The notes: generated by a model not told the origin, from the sequence alone. Counted from the first letter of the stretch, positions 14,590 to 22,103 are shown. The stretch is DNA of 22,355 nucleotides from an uncultured Bacilli bacterium (GCA_934141615.1 CAKPCM010000014.1:1-22355), one strand, 5' to 3'. A program made the numbers and translations.

Positions 14590-15593
14590 TGAAAGATACT
14601 AACAGAAAAGTAAATAAAACTCTATATGCAGTATTAACTCTTTTACTAGGTACCTTTGGTATAAATAAATTTTATGCTGGTAAGATAAAATCAGGACTTT
14701 TAAGCATATTATTCTGCTGGACAGGAATTCCTACAATTTTATCAGTAGCTGAGTTTATTACCGTATTAACTGAAAAAGCAGATAAAAATGGACAAATAGC
14801 TGTTACATCTGAAAGAAGAAGTAACGTATTATTTGGAGTTAGTTTAGTACTATTTGTATTATTTGTTCTAGCTACAATAATACCTTGGGAATCTTTATTT
14901 ACTAAATTTACAGCATTTTCTGATTTTAATACAACTTTATCAAAAATTAAAATTGGTGATTATGCAGTATTTAGTAATATAATTGGCGCTCTTGTTTCAG
15001 TAGATGCTACAACAGGTTCATCAAGTGGAGTAATAAATGCAATTGGTTCTTGGACTATGACTGATGTTGCAATATTATTATTTGTTTTAGCAGGTGTTAT
15101 AGCACTATGTTCTAAAATCAAATTCAATGATTTTGTTGAAACAGTAACTGGTGGAATTAAGAAGGTATTACCGGTTGCAGTAACTGCAATGCTTATAAGT
15201 ATCGTATTAGTTATTATGGTAACATCTGGTGTAAACGTAACTATTACAAACTGGATAGTATCATGGGCTAAAGGATTTAACATTGCAACCATATCATTAG
15301 CTACCATGATAGGAAGCGTATTAACTGGTGATTTCTATTACTTTGTATCAACTATCGCCCCAGTATTTACTTCAGTAGTAACTAACTCTGATTTATACGG
15401 AGTATTAGGATTAATAATGCAAAGTGTATTTAACCTAATGATGATAATTGCACCTACTTCAGTTGGATTAATAATTGGTTTATATTACTTAGATATTCCA
15501 TTTGGGAAATGGTTCAAATACATCTGGAAGGTATTACTTGCATTATTTGTAATAGTAATAGTTGCAGCAATAATAGTATTTGCATTAGTATAA
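14589..15593 (+). CDS. TM2 domain fused to the C-terminal half of a YfcC-like transporter
   Basis: The product has 334 residues. Residues about 10-60 form a TM2 domain: two helices around GTFGINKFYAGKIKSGLLSILFC, with the Gly-x-x-x-Phe-Tyr-x-Gly pattern. From about 80 on, multiple membrane segments resemble a YfcC-type permease, most clearly at the end (IIAPTSVGLIIGLYYLDIPFGKWFKYIWKVLL), which matches the family's C-terminal TPTSG...YGKWLK pattern. Residues 80-260 also align by eye with the partner protein encoded just upstream: a TM-IPG/IPW module, then a K-rich loop, then GSVLTG/GSMCG. The two genes thus look like duplicated halves forming one heteromeric transporter. The start overlaps the upstream stop by one base. 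Confidence 0.65.
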   Translation: MKDTNRKVNKTLYAVLTLLLGTFGINKFYAGKIKSGLLSILFCWTGIPTILSVAEFITVLTEKADKNGQIAVTSERRSNVLFGVSLVLFVLFVLATIIPWESLFTKFTAFSDFNTTLSKIKIGDYAVFSNIIGALVSVDATTGSSSGVINAIGSWTMTDVAILLFVLAGVIALCSKIKFNDFVETVTGGIKKVLPVAVTAMLISIVLVIMVTSGVNVTITNWIVSWAKGFNIATISLATMIGSVLTGDFYYFVSTIAPVFTSVVTNSDLYGVLGLIMQSVFNLMMIIAPTSVGLIIGLYYLDIPFGKWFKYIWKVLLALFVIVIVAAIIVFALV

Positions 15594-15607
15594 ATATAAA
15601 TAAATCT

Positions 15608-15642
15608 AAAAAGATAACATAATATGTTGTCTTTTTTTAGTT
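15608..15642 (+). terminator. terminator of the split-transporter operon
   Basis: A 13-bp stem with one wobble (15608-15620 with 15624-15636) and a 3-nt loop runs into TTTTTTTAGTTT. Confidence 0.8.
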
Positions 15643-15674
15643 TATGCACTAGAATTTACAAAGATTTACATTCG

Positions 15675-15683
15675 TTTTCCACA
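15675..15683 (+). promoter_or_regulatory. DnaA-box-like site
   Basis: TTTTCCACA fits the relaxed DnaA consensus TTWTNCACA with one change from TTATCCACA. It is a single site, 15 bp upstream of the TTGACG -35 box, with no cluster, so an origin is unlikely. Confidence 0.25.
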
Positions 15684-15697
15684 GTATAAAAAAATTC

Positions 15698-15724
15698 TTG
15701 ACGGGGGGGGGCATTTGATATTAT
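15698..15724 (+). promoter_or_regulatory. promoter with a nine-G spacer, probable phase-variable switch
   Basis: TTGACG (15698-15703) and the extended -10 TGATATTAT (TATTAT 15719-15724) are separated by 15 bp. Bases 15703-15711 are nine consecutive G. Slippage in this tract would change the spacing, so that two more G would give the optimal 17 bp. TTCTTG at 15695-15700 could instead act as -35 with 18 bp. AAAGGAGG and the GTG start follow at 15733 and 15748. Confidence 0.6.
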
Positions 15725-15747
15725 GAACATAGAAAGGAGGAGGGAAA

Positions 15748-16473
15748 GTGGAAAAAGGAAGAAGCAATTATGAGTTTAATATTATATGTGATGTTAATCT
15801 TATAAATAGTTTAATGCAAAATTATATTCAAGCCAATAATTTTATATTAGAGGAAAAAGATGGACAACGCTATTATAAGTCAGGTGATTCTATGATAGGA
15901 TATAGATATTTTAATTACTCTATTAATGGTAATCATCTCATGGTAAGTGCGTGGTTAAAAGGTGCTTTTGGAGAAATTAAAATTGAACAAAACGGTATAG
16001 CAAGTATGAATATACAAAGCATGGATTTTAGAAATTCTTTAAGTTCATTATTTCAGGAAATCGAGAAATTAAACAATGGAGGTAACGTAGTGAATAATCA
16101 AAATTTATCTAATCAAAATAATTCAAATCAAACGTTAGAACAAGGACAGTCATCTGTAGAAAATATACAAACTAATTATGCAAATAACAATACTAACGTA
16201 AATCAAACCACTGGGCAAACACAATTTGCTCAAACATTTCAAAATGACACAATGAAAAAGCAAGAAAAATTATGTGAAATAGGTTTTTGGGTTTCTATTC
16301 TTGGTCTTTTAGCGTCATTTGGTGGTGTTGTTATGGGAATTTTCGTTTATATAATGGATTTTTATTTTGCATCTCAAGGTTTGAAAACTAGAAAAAAAGG
16401 TAAAGCAATTGCGACAATAGTACTAAGTATTATTTCTATAATTGTTGTTGTAATGCAATTTATTATGGCATAA
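15748..16473 (+). CDS. N-terminal beta-rich domain, Asn/Gln linker and DUF4190-like membrane domain
   Basis: The start is GTG 15748, placed by a full AAAGGAGG 7 nt upstream. The 241-residue product has three parts. Residues 8-107 are a soluble alpha/beta-looking domain (YRYFNYSINGNHLMVSAWLK). Residues 110-168 are an Asn/Gln/Thr-rich linker. A membrane part follows with helices near 178-203 and 220-240, separated by ASQGLKTRKKGKAIA, a pattern like DUF4190. No signal peptide precedes the first domain, so it probably faces the cytosol. The first domain recurs in the protein encoded next door. Function is unknown. Expression is probably switched by the G-tract promoter. Confidence 0.8.
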   Translation: MEKGRSNYEFNIICDVNLINSLMQNYIQANNFILEEKDGQRYYKSGDSMIGYRYFNYSINGNHLMVSAWLKGAFGEIKIEQNGIASMNIQSMDFRNSLSSLFQEIEKLNNGGNVVNNQNLSNQNNSNQTLEQGQSSVENIQTNYANNNTNVNQTTGQTQFAQTFQNDTMKKQEKLCEIGFWVSILGLLASFGGVVMGIFVYIMDFYFASQGLKTRKKGKAIATIVLSIISIIVVVMQFIMA

Positions 16474-16501
16474 GTGAATATGAAAGTGGCTACAATTTAA
16501 A

Positions 16502-17182
16502 ATGATATACGTATATATCTTTGTTGGTGTTTTAGTTGTTTGTGGTATAACTTTTTGCATATTGTATGGAAATGCAATTTTAAAACCGGTTATAAAAATG
16601 CAAAAAAAAGACTGGGGTAAACGAACTAAATTTATAATTAATACAAAAGACAAAGGTTATGAATATTATGCTAAAAAAGTAGAAAATTGGCTTAATTATA
16701 ATAGGTTTTCAAAGTACAAGAAAAAGATTAATGGTAGATTTTTGAACTTCTATCATAACGGTTGCAAGTTTAAATTTGGATTTAACTATTATAAGCATGG
16801 TGATAATTTAATAATTGAAGCCTGGTTAAAAGTCTTGGGATGTGAAAATCCTCTTACAGAAGTTTTGTATAAGTTGCCAAAAGATAAAGTAAATATAGTT
16901 GATGTTGTAACAAGTAATCCACCAGCAGATGATAACACATACATGATATTAGGTGCTCAGGGAAAAGAAGAATACATTAATTTCTTAAAATCGTTAATTA
17001 GTATTCCTGGCGAAATTTTAGATGAAAATGAAGTAAGAATATTAGAAGAGATAGATACATCAAAAATTATCAATCAAAAAAATGAAAAAAAAGATACTAT
17101 AAACCTTGTCTTAAAAATTCTTGGAATAAGTATTGGTATAACAATTGTTTTTTATGCTTTTAAGTATTTGACAGCTGATTAA
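16502..17182 (+). CDS. membrane protein sharing the beta-rich domain of its upstream neighbour
   Basis: The 226-residue product has membrane helices at both ends (1-22 and about 199-221). The middle contains YEYYAKKVENWLNYNRF and later FKFGFNYYKHGDNLIIEAWLK, which align with the Tyr/Phe-rich segment ending in AWLK of the preceding protein (residues 51-71 there). The architectures are mirror-like: there the domain is N-terminal and here it lies between two helices. The gap is 28 bp and no good ribosome site precedes the ATG, so translation may depend on the upstream gene or start elsewhere. Function is unknown. It was probably made by duplication of the domain followed by different membrane attachments. 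Confidence 0.72.
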   Translation: MIYVYIFVGVLVVCGITFCILYGNAILKPVIKMQKKDWGKRTKFIINTKDKGYEYYAKKVENWLNYNRFSKYKKKINGRFLNFYHNGCKFKFGFNYYKHGDNLIIEAWLKVLGCENPLTEVLYKLPKDKVNIVDVVTSNPPADDNTYMILGAQGKEEYINFLKSLISIPGEILDENEVRILEEIDTSKIINQKNEKKDTINLVLKILGISIGITIVFYAFKYLTAD

Positions 17183-17214
17183 CCTTGGTATTTAAAAAAT
17201 AAATATTATTTTAT

Positions 17215-17238
17215 AGGACAATAAATGTCCTTTTTTTG
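17215..17238 (+). terminator. terminator after the two-gene membrane unit
   Basis: AGGACA (17215-17220) and TGTCCT (17226-17231) enclose ATAAA and are followed by seven T. Confidence 0.75.
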
Positions 17239-17299
17239 TGTATTAAAATTAAATACTTTACCCATAACAATCATAGAATGTTTTAGAAAGGAGACTTTT

Positions 17300-19543
17300 A
17301 TGTTTGTTAATTTTAGTGAGGAAGTAAGACACATATTAAAAAAGGCAGAAAAAGAAAGAGATGATTTAAACCATCCTTATGTTGGAAGTGAACATCTTTT
17401 TTTATCTATATTAAAAAACAGTAAATTAAAAGATATACTAAAAAAACATAAAGTAACATATGACAAATTTAAAGAAAAATTAGTTAGCTTAGTAGGGGTT
17501 GGAAGTAAAAAAAGTGAGTTTGTTTTATATACACCTCTACTTAAGAGGGTTTTAGAAAATGCTGTTATAGAAGCTAGAGAAGAAAATAACAAAGTTGTTA
17601 ATCCTGAGATAATTATAATTTCAATATTAGATGAGGAAGATGGAATAGCATATACCATTCTTAAGAGTTTTAACGTAAACATAGATAAATTATATTATGA
17701 CTTAAGAATAAAGAAAAATAATAAGAATAATAGAAGAAAAAAACTTCTTCTTGATGAACAAGGAACTGACTTAATTAAGCTTGCTAAAGAAAAGAAGTTA
17801 GATCCAGTAATAGGTAGAGAAAAGGAAATAGATAAGACGATAGAAATATTACTTAGAAGAAAAAAGAATAATCCTATTTTGATAGGACCAGCGGGTGTTG
17901 GTAAAACAGCGATTGTTGAAGGAATAGCAAATTTAATGGTAAGTGATAAATGTCCTTCGTTTTTGAAAGATAAAAGAATAATTTCTTTAAATATATTTTC
18001 GTTAGTATCGGGTACTAAATACCGCGGTGAGTTTGAAGAAAAGATGAAGACTTTGATTAAAGAACTTGAAGACAATCCAGACATTATTTTATTTATAGAT
18101 GAAATTCATACTATGGTAGGAGCTGGAGGAGCAGAAGGAGCGATTGATGCTTCAAACATTTTTAAACCTGCTTTAGCTCGTGGAGGAGTTAGAATAATAG
18201 GAGCAACAACAGAAGATGAATATAAAAAATATATAGAACCAGATGCAGCACTTGCAAGACGTTTTCAAAGTGTTCTTATAAAAGAACCTGATACAAAAAG
18301 TGTTATAAAAATACTTACTGAAATAAAGCCTTTATATGAAAAATATCATAATATAAAAATTGATAATTCTTTAATAAAAGAAATAGTTTACTTATCTGAT
18401 AGATATCTTACTAATCGTTTTGAACCAGATAGATCAATAGATATATTAGACGAAGTATGTGCAAAGGCAAGCGTACTTGAAAGTAAGCCAGAAAAAATGA
18501 TGAAACGTTTAAATGAGAAATTAAAGAAAACATCATATAATAAAAACAAGGCATTATCTAATAATGATTTTAAAAAGGCATACCTTTATAAAGGCATGGA
18601 AAACGATATTAAAAAAGAGTTAGAAAAGATAACAATTTATAAGAAAAAAGTAACTAAAAAAGATGTGTTAGACGTAATAAGAAGTAAAGGTAACATAAAT
18701 AGTATTGGCGATAAAATGGCAAGAAGAAGATTTTATAATAGTTTGGAAAGTAATTTAAATAAAACGATAATTGGCCAAGAAGAAGCCGTTAAAAAAATAG
18801 TGAATTCATTAAAAAGAAGGGATTTATCCAGAAATAAAAGATGTTATTCACTAATAATTACTGGTCCTAAAGGAACTGGTAAAACTCTTTTAGCAACCGA
18901 ATATTTAAAACTTGTTGGCAATTTAAAAGACATTGTTAAGATAGATTTATCAGAGTATAAAGAATATCATATGATTAGTAAGTTAATTGGTACAACAGCA
19001 GGTTATCTAGGCTATGATAATAAAAATAATATATTTGAAAAGGTAAGAAGTAATCCATCAACTACTTTTATTGTGGAAAACTTTAGCCAAGCTTGCACAG
19101 AAGTTAAAAGCTTATTTGAAAGGATACTAAGTGATGGAAAGATAGAAGATGCAAGTGGTAAAAAGATAGATTTTACTAACTCTGTTATTATATTTGAAAA
19201 TAGAAACTTAGAAAATGGAAAAAAATTAGGTTTTACAAATGATGATAAATCAAACCTAAACTTACCAAGTGAGATAAAAGATAAAGTATTTGATGTTATA
19301 GAGTTGAAAAAACTAACTAATAAAGATAAGGAAGAAATATTAATAAACAAAATAAATAATCTTATAAAAAATTATGATGATGCAAAGGTAAAACTTCCAG
19401 CTCATTATAAAGAAGAAATATTAAAACTTATTAGTTCGTCTAAGGATTTAAAATCACTTATAAATGATTCATTAATAAAGATTGAAAACCAGATAACAGA
19501 AGGTTTAATTAATTATAAAAGTGACATAGAACTTAAATTATAG
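17300..19543 (+). CDS. clpC: ClpC-type AAA+ unfoldase with a degenerate second ATPase module
   Basis: The start is ATG 17300, after AAAGGAGAC; the product has 747 residues, shorter than Bacillus ClpC (about 810). The Clp N-domain with two repeats covers about 1-140. D1 is complete: Walker A GPAGVGKT (196-203), pore loop GTKYRGEF, Walker B IDE with D267/E268, and the arginine region ALARRF. A short M-domain-like coil lies near 400-455. D2 keeps Walker A GPKGTGKT (522-529), the pore loop GYLGY and the ClpP-docking LGF (643-645). However, the Walker B Asp is Val592 (VE instead of DE), the NR(L/I)D arginine-finger position reads SEIK (Glu658), and the sensor-2 GAR-type motif reads SKD. It should deliver substrates to ClpP, with D2 perhaps a non-hydrolysing scaffold. 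No ctsR or mcsAB genes are nearby. Confidence 0.88.
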   Translation: MFVNFSEEVRHILKKAEKERDDLNHPYVGSEHLFLSILKNSKLKDILKKHKVTYDKFKEKLVSLVGVGSKKSEFVLYTPLLKRVLENAVIEAREENNKVVNPEIIIISILDEEDGIAYTILKSFNVNIDKLYYDLRIKKNNKNNRRKKLLLDEQGTDLIKLAKEKKLDPVIGREKEIDKTIEILLRRKKNNPILIGPAGVGKTAIVEGIANLMVSDKCPSFLKDKRIISLNIFSLVSGTKYRGEFEEKMKTLIKELEDNPDIILFIDEIHTMVGAGGAEGAIDASNIFKPALARGGVRIIGATTEDEYKKYIEPDAALARRFQSVLIKEPDTKSVIKILTEIKPLYEKYHNIKIDNSLIKEIVYLSDRYLTNRFEPDRSIDILDEVCAKASVLESKPEKMMKRLNEKLKKTSYNKNKALSNNDFKKAYLYKGMENDIKKELEKITIYKKKVTKKDVLDVIRSKGNINSIGDKMARRRFYNSLESNLNKTIIGQEEAVKKIVNSLKRRDLSRNKRCYSLIITGPKGTGKTLLATEYLKLVGNLKDIVKIDLSEYKEYHMISKLIGTTAGYLGYDNKNNIFEKVRSNPSTTFIVENFSQACTEVKSLFERILSDGKIEDASGKKIDFTNSVIIFENRNLENGKKLGFTNDDKSNLNLPSEIKDKVFDVIELKKLTNKDKEEILINKINNLIKNYDDAKVKLPAHYKEEILKLISSSKDLKSLINDSLIKIENQITEGLINYKSDIELKL

Positions 19544-19547
19544 ACAT

Positions 19548-19585
19548 AAAGTGATATAAAGGTGATATATCACTTTTTAATTTTT
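19548..19585 (+). terminator. terminator after clpC
   Basis: A perfect 11-bp stem AAAGTGATATA/TATATCACTTT (19548-19558 with 19566-19576) is followed by a T-rich tail. Confidence 0.8.
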
Positions 19586-19596
19586 TTAATTTATTG

Positions 19597-19602
19597 TATA
19601 AT
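19597..19602 (+). promoter_or_regulatory. -10 element for the small gene-cysS unit
   Basis: TATAAT lies 41 bp before the ATG at 19644. The -35 region overlaps the T tail of the clpC terminator and has no good match. Confidence 0.4.
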
Positions 19603-19643
19603 AAAAATATAAAAAATTAATTTTATTTATGGTTAGGTGACTT

Positions 19644-19778
19644 ATGAAAGAAGAAATGATTAATAAGAATTTTATATATAAAGGGGGACTTTATTGTTGT
19701 TCTAAACCTAAGGTTTTATATGAACAAGGAAAAGCCAAGGTAAAAAGAAGACAAATAAGAAATGATAATAGGAAGTGA
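19644..19778 (+). CDS. 44-residue basic protein ahead of cysS
   Basis: TAGGTG precedes ATG 19644. The product MKEEMINKNFIYKGGLYCCS... ends in a cluster of Lys and Arg (KVKRRQIRNDNRK) and contains one Cys-Cys pair. Its stop codon overlaps the region acting as ribosome site for cysS, so the two are probably translated in sequence. The Cys pair just before a cysteinyl-tRNA synthetase gene raises the idea of a leader peptide sensing cysteine. The basic end also fits a small RNA-binding protein. No family is recognised. Confidence 0.55.
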   Translation: MKEEMINKNFIYKGGLYCCSKPKVLYEQGKAKVKRRQIRNDNRK

Positions 19779-19783
19779 TAATT

Positions 19784-21181
19784 ATGAAAATATATAATAC
19801 GTTAACAAGAAAAGTAGAAGAATTTATTCCAAATGATAAAAAGATGGTTAATATGTATACTTGTGGACCTACCGTTTATCATTACGCTCACATAGGAAAT
19901 CTTAGAAGTTACATAATGGAAGATATTTTAGAAAAGACACTTATTTATAATGGTTATAATGTTAATCGTGTTATGAATATTACGGATGTAGGACACTTAT
20001 CAAGTGATTCTGATACTGGTGAAGATAAGATGGTAAAAAGTGCTAAAAAGGCACATAAAAGTGTTTTAGATATTGCTAAGTTTTACACAGAAGCATTCTT
20101 CGAAGATTTTAAAAAGCTTAATATTAAAAAACCAGAAACAGTGGAACCTGCAACTAATCTTATAGATGATTATATTCATTTGATTAGTGTGCTTTTAGAA
20201 AAAGGGTATGCATACGTATCTGGTGGCAACGTATATTTTGATACATCAAAACTTGATGATTATTATGTTTTAACAAACCATAAGGAAGATGAAATGGTAG
20301 TTGGTGTACGAGAGGGAGTTGAAAGTGACTCTAACAAACGTAACCAGGCTGATTTTGTTTTATGGTTTACTAAGTCTAAGTTTGAAGATCAGGAACTTAA
20401 ATGGGAATCTCCTTGGGGCTTAGGCTATCCGGGATGGCATATTGAATGCTCTTGCATTAGTATGAAGCATTGCGGAGAGTATCTTGATATTCACTGCGGT
20501 GGTGTTGATAATATATTCCCACATCACACTAATGAAATTGCGCAAAGTGAGGCTTATTTAGGACATAAATGGTGTAATTACTGGGTACACTGTGAACATT
20601 TAAATGATAAAAATGGTAAGATGAGTAAGAGTAACGGAGACTTCTTAACCGTATCATTACTGGAAGAAAAAGGATATAATCCACTTTCATACAGATTAAT
20701 GTGCCTGCAGTCTCATTATAGAAAACAACTTGTATTTACTTATGATAACTTGGATAATGCTTTAAAAGCGTATAAAAAATTGAAACAAAAGACTTTATCT
20801 TTAACTGATGATGGAGCAGTAGATGAAGATGCCTTTGACAAATACAATAAAGAGTTTATATCTTGCATAAATGATGATATGAATACATCTAGTAGTTTAA
20901 CGGTTTTATATGATGTGTTAAAAGATGATTCATTAAATGACGCAACTAAAAAAGCACTAGTAAAATCATTTGATAAAGTTTTATCACTAGATTTATTAAA
21001 ACAGGAAACTGGAAAAATGGATGATGAGCTTGTAAAATACGTTGAAAAACAAGTAGAATTAAGATTGGAAGCAAAGAAAAATAAAGACTTTATAACCGCT
21101 GATAAAATAAGAGATGAATTATCAGAAAAAGGCATTATTCTTAAGGATACTAAAGAAGGAACTGCTTGGTCAAAAAAATAG
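19784..21181 (+). CDS. cysS: cysteinyl-tRNA synthetase
   Basis: The product has 465 residues, the normal length. TCGPTVYHYAHIGN contains zinc ligand Cys27 and the HIGH-type motif (36-39). Further zinc ligands appear in GWHIECS and the HHTNEIAQSEA segment, and KMSKS is at 279-283. The C-terminal helical and anticodon regions follow (DKIRDELSEKGIILKDTKEGTAW). It charges tRNA-Cys with cysteine. ATG 19784 follows AGGAAGTGAT and matches the family N-terminus. In Bacillus, cysS lies downstream of clpC with radA, disA, ispD/F, gltX and cysE between; here those are missing. Confidence 0.97.
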   Translation: MKIYNTLTRKVEEFIPNDKKMVNMYTCGPTVYHYAHIGNLRSYIMEDILEKTLIYNGYNVNRVMNITDVGHLSSDSDTGEDKMVKSAKKAHKSVLDIAKFYTEAFFEDFKKLNIKKPETVEPATNLIDDYIHLISVLLEKGYAYVSGGNVYFDTSKLDDYYVLTNHKEDEMVVGVREGVESDSNKRNQADFVLWFTKSKFEDQELKWESPWGLGYPGWHIECSCISMKHCGEYLDIHCGGVDNIFPHHTNEIAQSEAYLGHKWCNYWVHCEHLNDKNGKMSKSNGDFLTVSLLEEKGYNPLSYRLMCLQSHYRKQLVFTYDNLDNALKAYKKLKQKTLSLTDDGAVDEDAFDKYNKEFISCINDDMNTSSSLTVLYDVLKDDSLNDATKKALVKSFDKVLSLDLLKQETGKMDDELVKYVEKQVELRLEAKKNKDFITADKIRDELSEKGIILKDTKEGTAWSKK

Positions 21182-21188
21182 CATTATT

Positions 21189-21482
21189 ATGAAATTTAAT
21201 TTATTTAAAAAGAAAAACATAAATCAAATGGAAACGGATGAAAAAAGATTAATGCTTAAAGAAGTTTATGATGAGCTAAAAGCAAAAGGCGATTTAAGTA
21301 ATTATTCTTTGCTAGAAAAGATTGCTTCAAATTATGATGAATATATGTTAAAAAAGGTTTCTGATATAGTTTTGCAAGATAATAAGGAAGTATTATCTTT
21401 AATAAAAGAAGCTATTTCGGAAAACGTTAACTTATATGATTTGCATTATTTTAGTAATTTAAATGATAAATTAAAAAAATAA
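21189..21482 (+). CDS. 97-residue protein after cysS, unknown
   Basis: ATG 21189 lies 7 bp after the cysS stop. A longer open frame from 21114 would overlap cysS. The predicted product (MKFNLFKKKNINQMETDEKR...) is charged and almost entirely helical by composition, with no membrane segment. It is not Mini-RNase III, the usual cysS neighbour. There is no clear ribosome site, so translation is probably coupled to cysS. A terminator-like hairpin starts 8 bp after its stop. Confidence 0.6.
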   Translation: MKFNLFKKKNINQMETDEKRLMLKEVYDELKAKGDLSNYSLLEKIASNYDEYMLKKVSDIVLQDNKEVLSLIKEAISENVNLYDLHYFSNLNDKLKK

Positions 21483-21489
21483 ATAGAAT

Positions 21490-21556
21490 AAAAACAGTTA
21501 AATAATTGCATACTAAAACTGGTGATATTATGTATTATTTAAACTGTTTTTTTGTA
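21490..21556 (+). promoter_or_regulatory. terminator-like hairpin enclosing the next gene's ribosome site and start
   Basis: AAAAACAGTT+AAATAAT (21490-21506) pairs with ATTATTT+A+AACTGTTTTT (21534-21551), giving 17 bp with one bulged A. The 27-nt loop holds GGTGAT and ATG 21530. The 3' arm and the seven-T run lie within codons 2-8 of the CmpB-type gene. When formed it would end transcription of the cysS unit and also hide the start of the next gene. Confidence 0.55.
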
Positions 21557-22036
21557 TACTCTATTTTAGGACACTTATTAGAAACTGTAACAGCATTAAT
21601 AACTAAAAATGGTTTTAAAAGTGGTTTTTTATATGGATGGTGGACACCCGTTTATGGTATTGGTGCCGTAACTATTTTGTTTGTGTCTGAATACCTTTTT
21701 AAGAACCTTCATATGCATAGATTTTGGGAAACCGTTATCATGTTTTTTGTAGTTGGTATAGTATTATCTAGTATAGAGGCTTTAGGTGGGGTTTTAATAG
21801 AAAAAATATTTGGAGAAGTATTTTGGGATTATTCACAGCAAAAATTTCATATAGGCCATTATATATCTCTTGAAATGACTTTAGTATGGGGAGCTATTAG
21901 CATTATATTTGTCTACATCGTTCATCCTCTATTAAAAGGTATTATTAAAAAGATACCACCATTTATAACAATTATCCTTGTGGTGCTATTCTTATTTGAT
22001 TGTACTAAGACGTTTATAGATAAGAAGAAAAGTTGA
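21530..22036 (+). CDS. putative ABC-transporter-permease-like membrane protein, CmpB family
   Basis: The 168-residue protein has about five membrane segments. The start MYYLNCFFVYSILGHLLETV and the segments GFLYGWWTPVYGIGAV, EALGGVLIEKIFGEVFWDY and GHYISLEMTLVWG match the family named putative ABC-transporter type IV / CmpB (PF06541). Its true role is not established, and it lacks ATPase or binding-protein partners here. ATG 21530, 3-4 nt after GGTGAT, fits the conserved N-terminus better than the upstream in-frame ATG at 21506. Start and early codons are buried in a terminator-like hairpin. Confidence 0.85.
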   Translation: MYYLNCFFVYSILGHLLETVTALITKNGFKSGFLYGWWTPVYGIGAVTILFVSEYLFKNLHMHRFWETVIMFFVVGIVLSSIEALGGVLIEKIFGEVFWDYSQQKFHIGHYISLEMTLVWGAISIIFVYIVHPLLKGIIKKIPPFITIILVVLFLFDCTKTFIDKKKS

Positions 22037-22044
22037 TTTAAGAC

Positions 22045-22069
22045 TTGTTTGTCGGAATTTGACGAACGA
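22045..22069 (+). terminator. weak hairpin after the CmpB-family gene
   Basis: TTGTTTGTC (22045-22053) pairs with GACGAACGA (22061-22069), including two G-U pairs, with a 7-nt loop. The tail is TTTATAAAAAA rather than a clean T run, so termination is uncertain. Confidence 0.35.
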
Positions 22070-22103
22070 TTTATAAAAAAGTGCAAAAAAGGAAAAATAG
22101 TAA

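Noticed and set aside
15675..15683. Replication origin
   Set aside because: There is only one DnaA-like box, with no cluster and no dnaA or dnaN nearby.
17695..18084. Long open frame antisense to clpC
   Set aside because: It is Ser/Leu/Phe-rich, as expected for the reverse of Lys/Glu-rich coding, with no ribosome site; clpC is certain on the other strand. The same applies to the other antisense frames, including those in cysS, dusB and dnaB.
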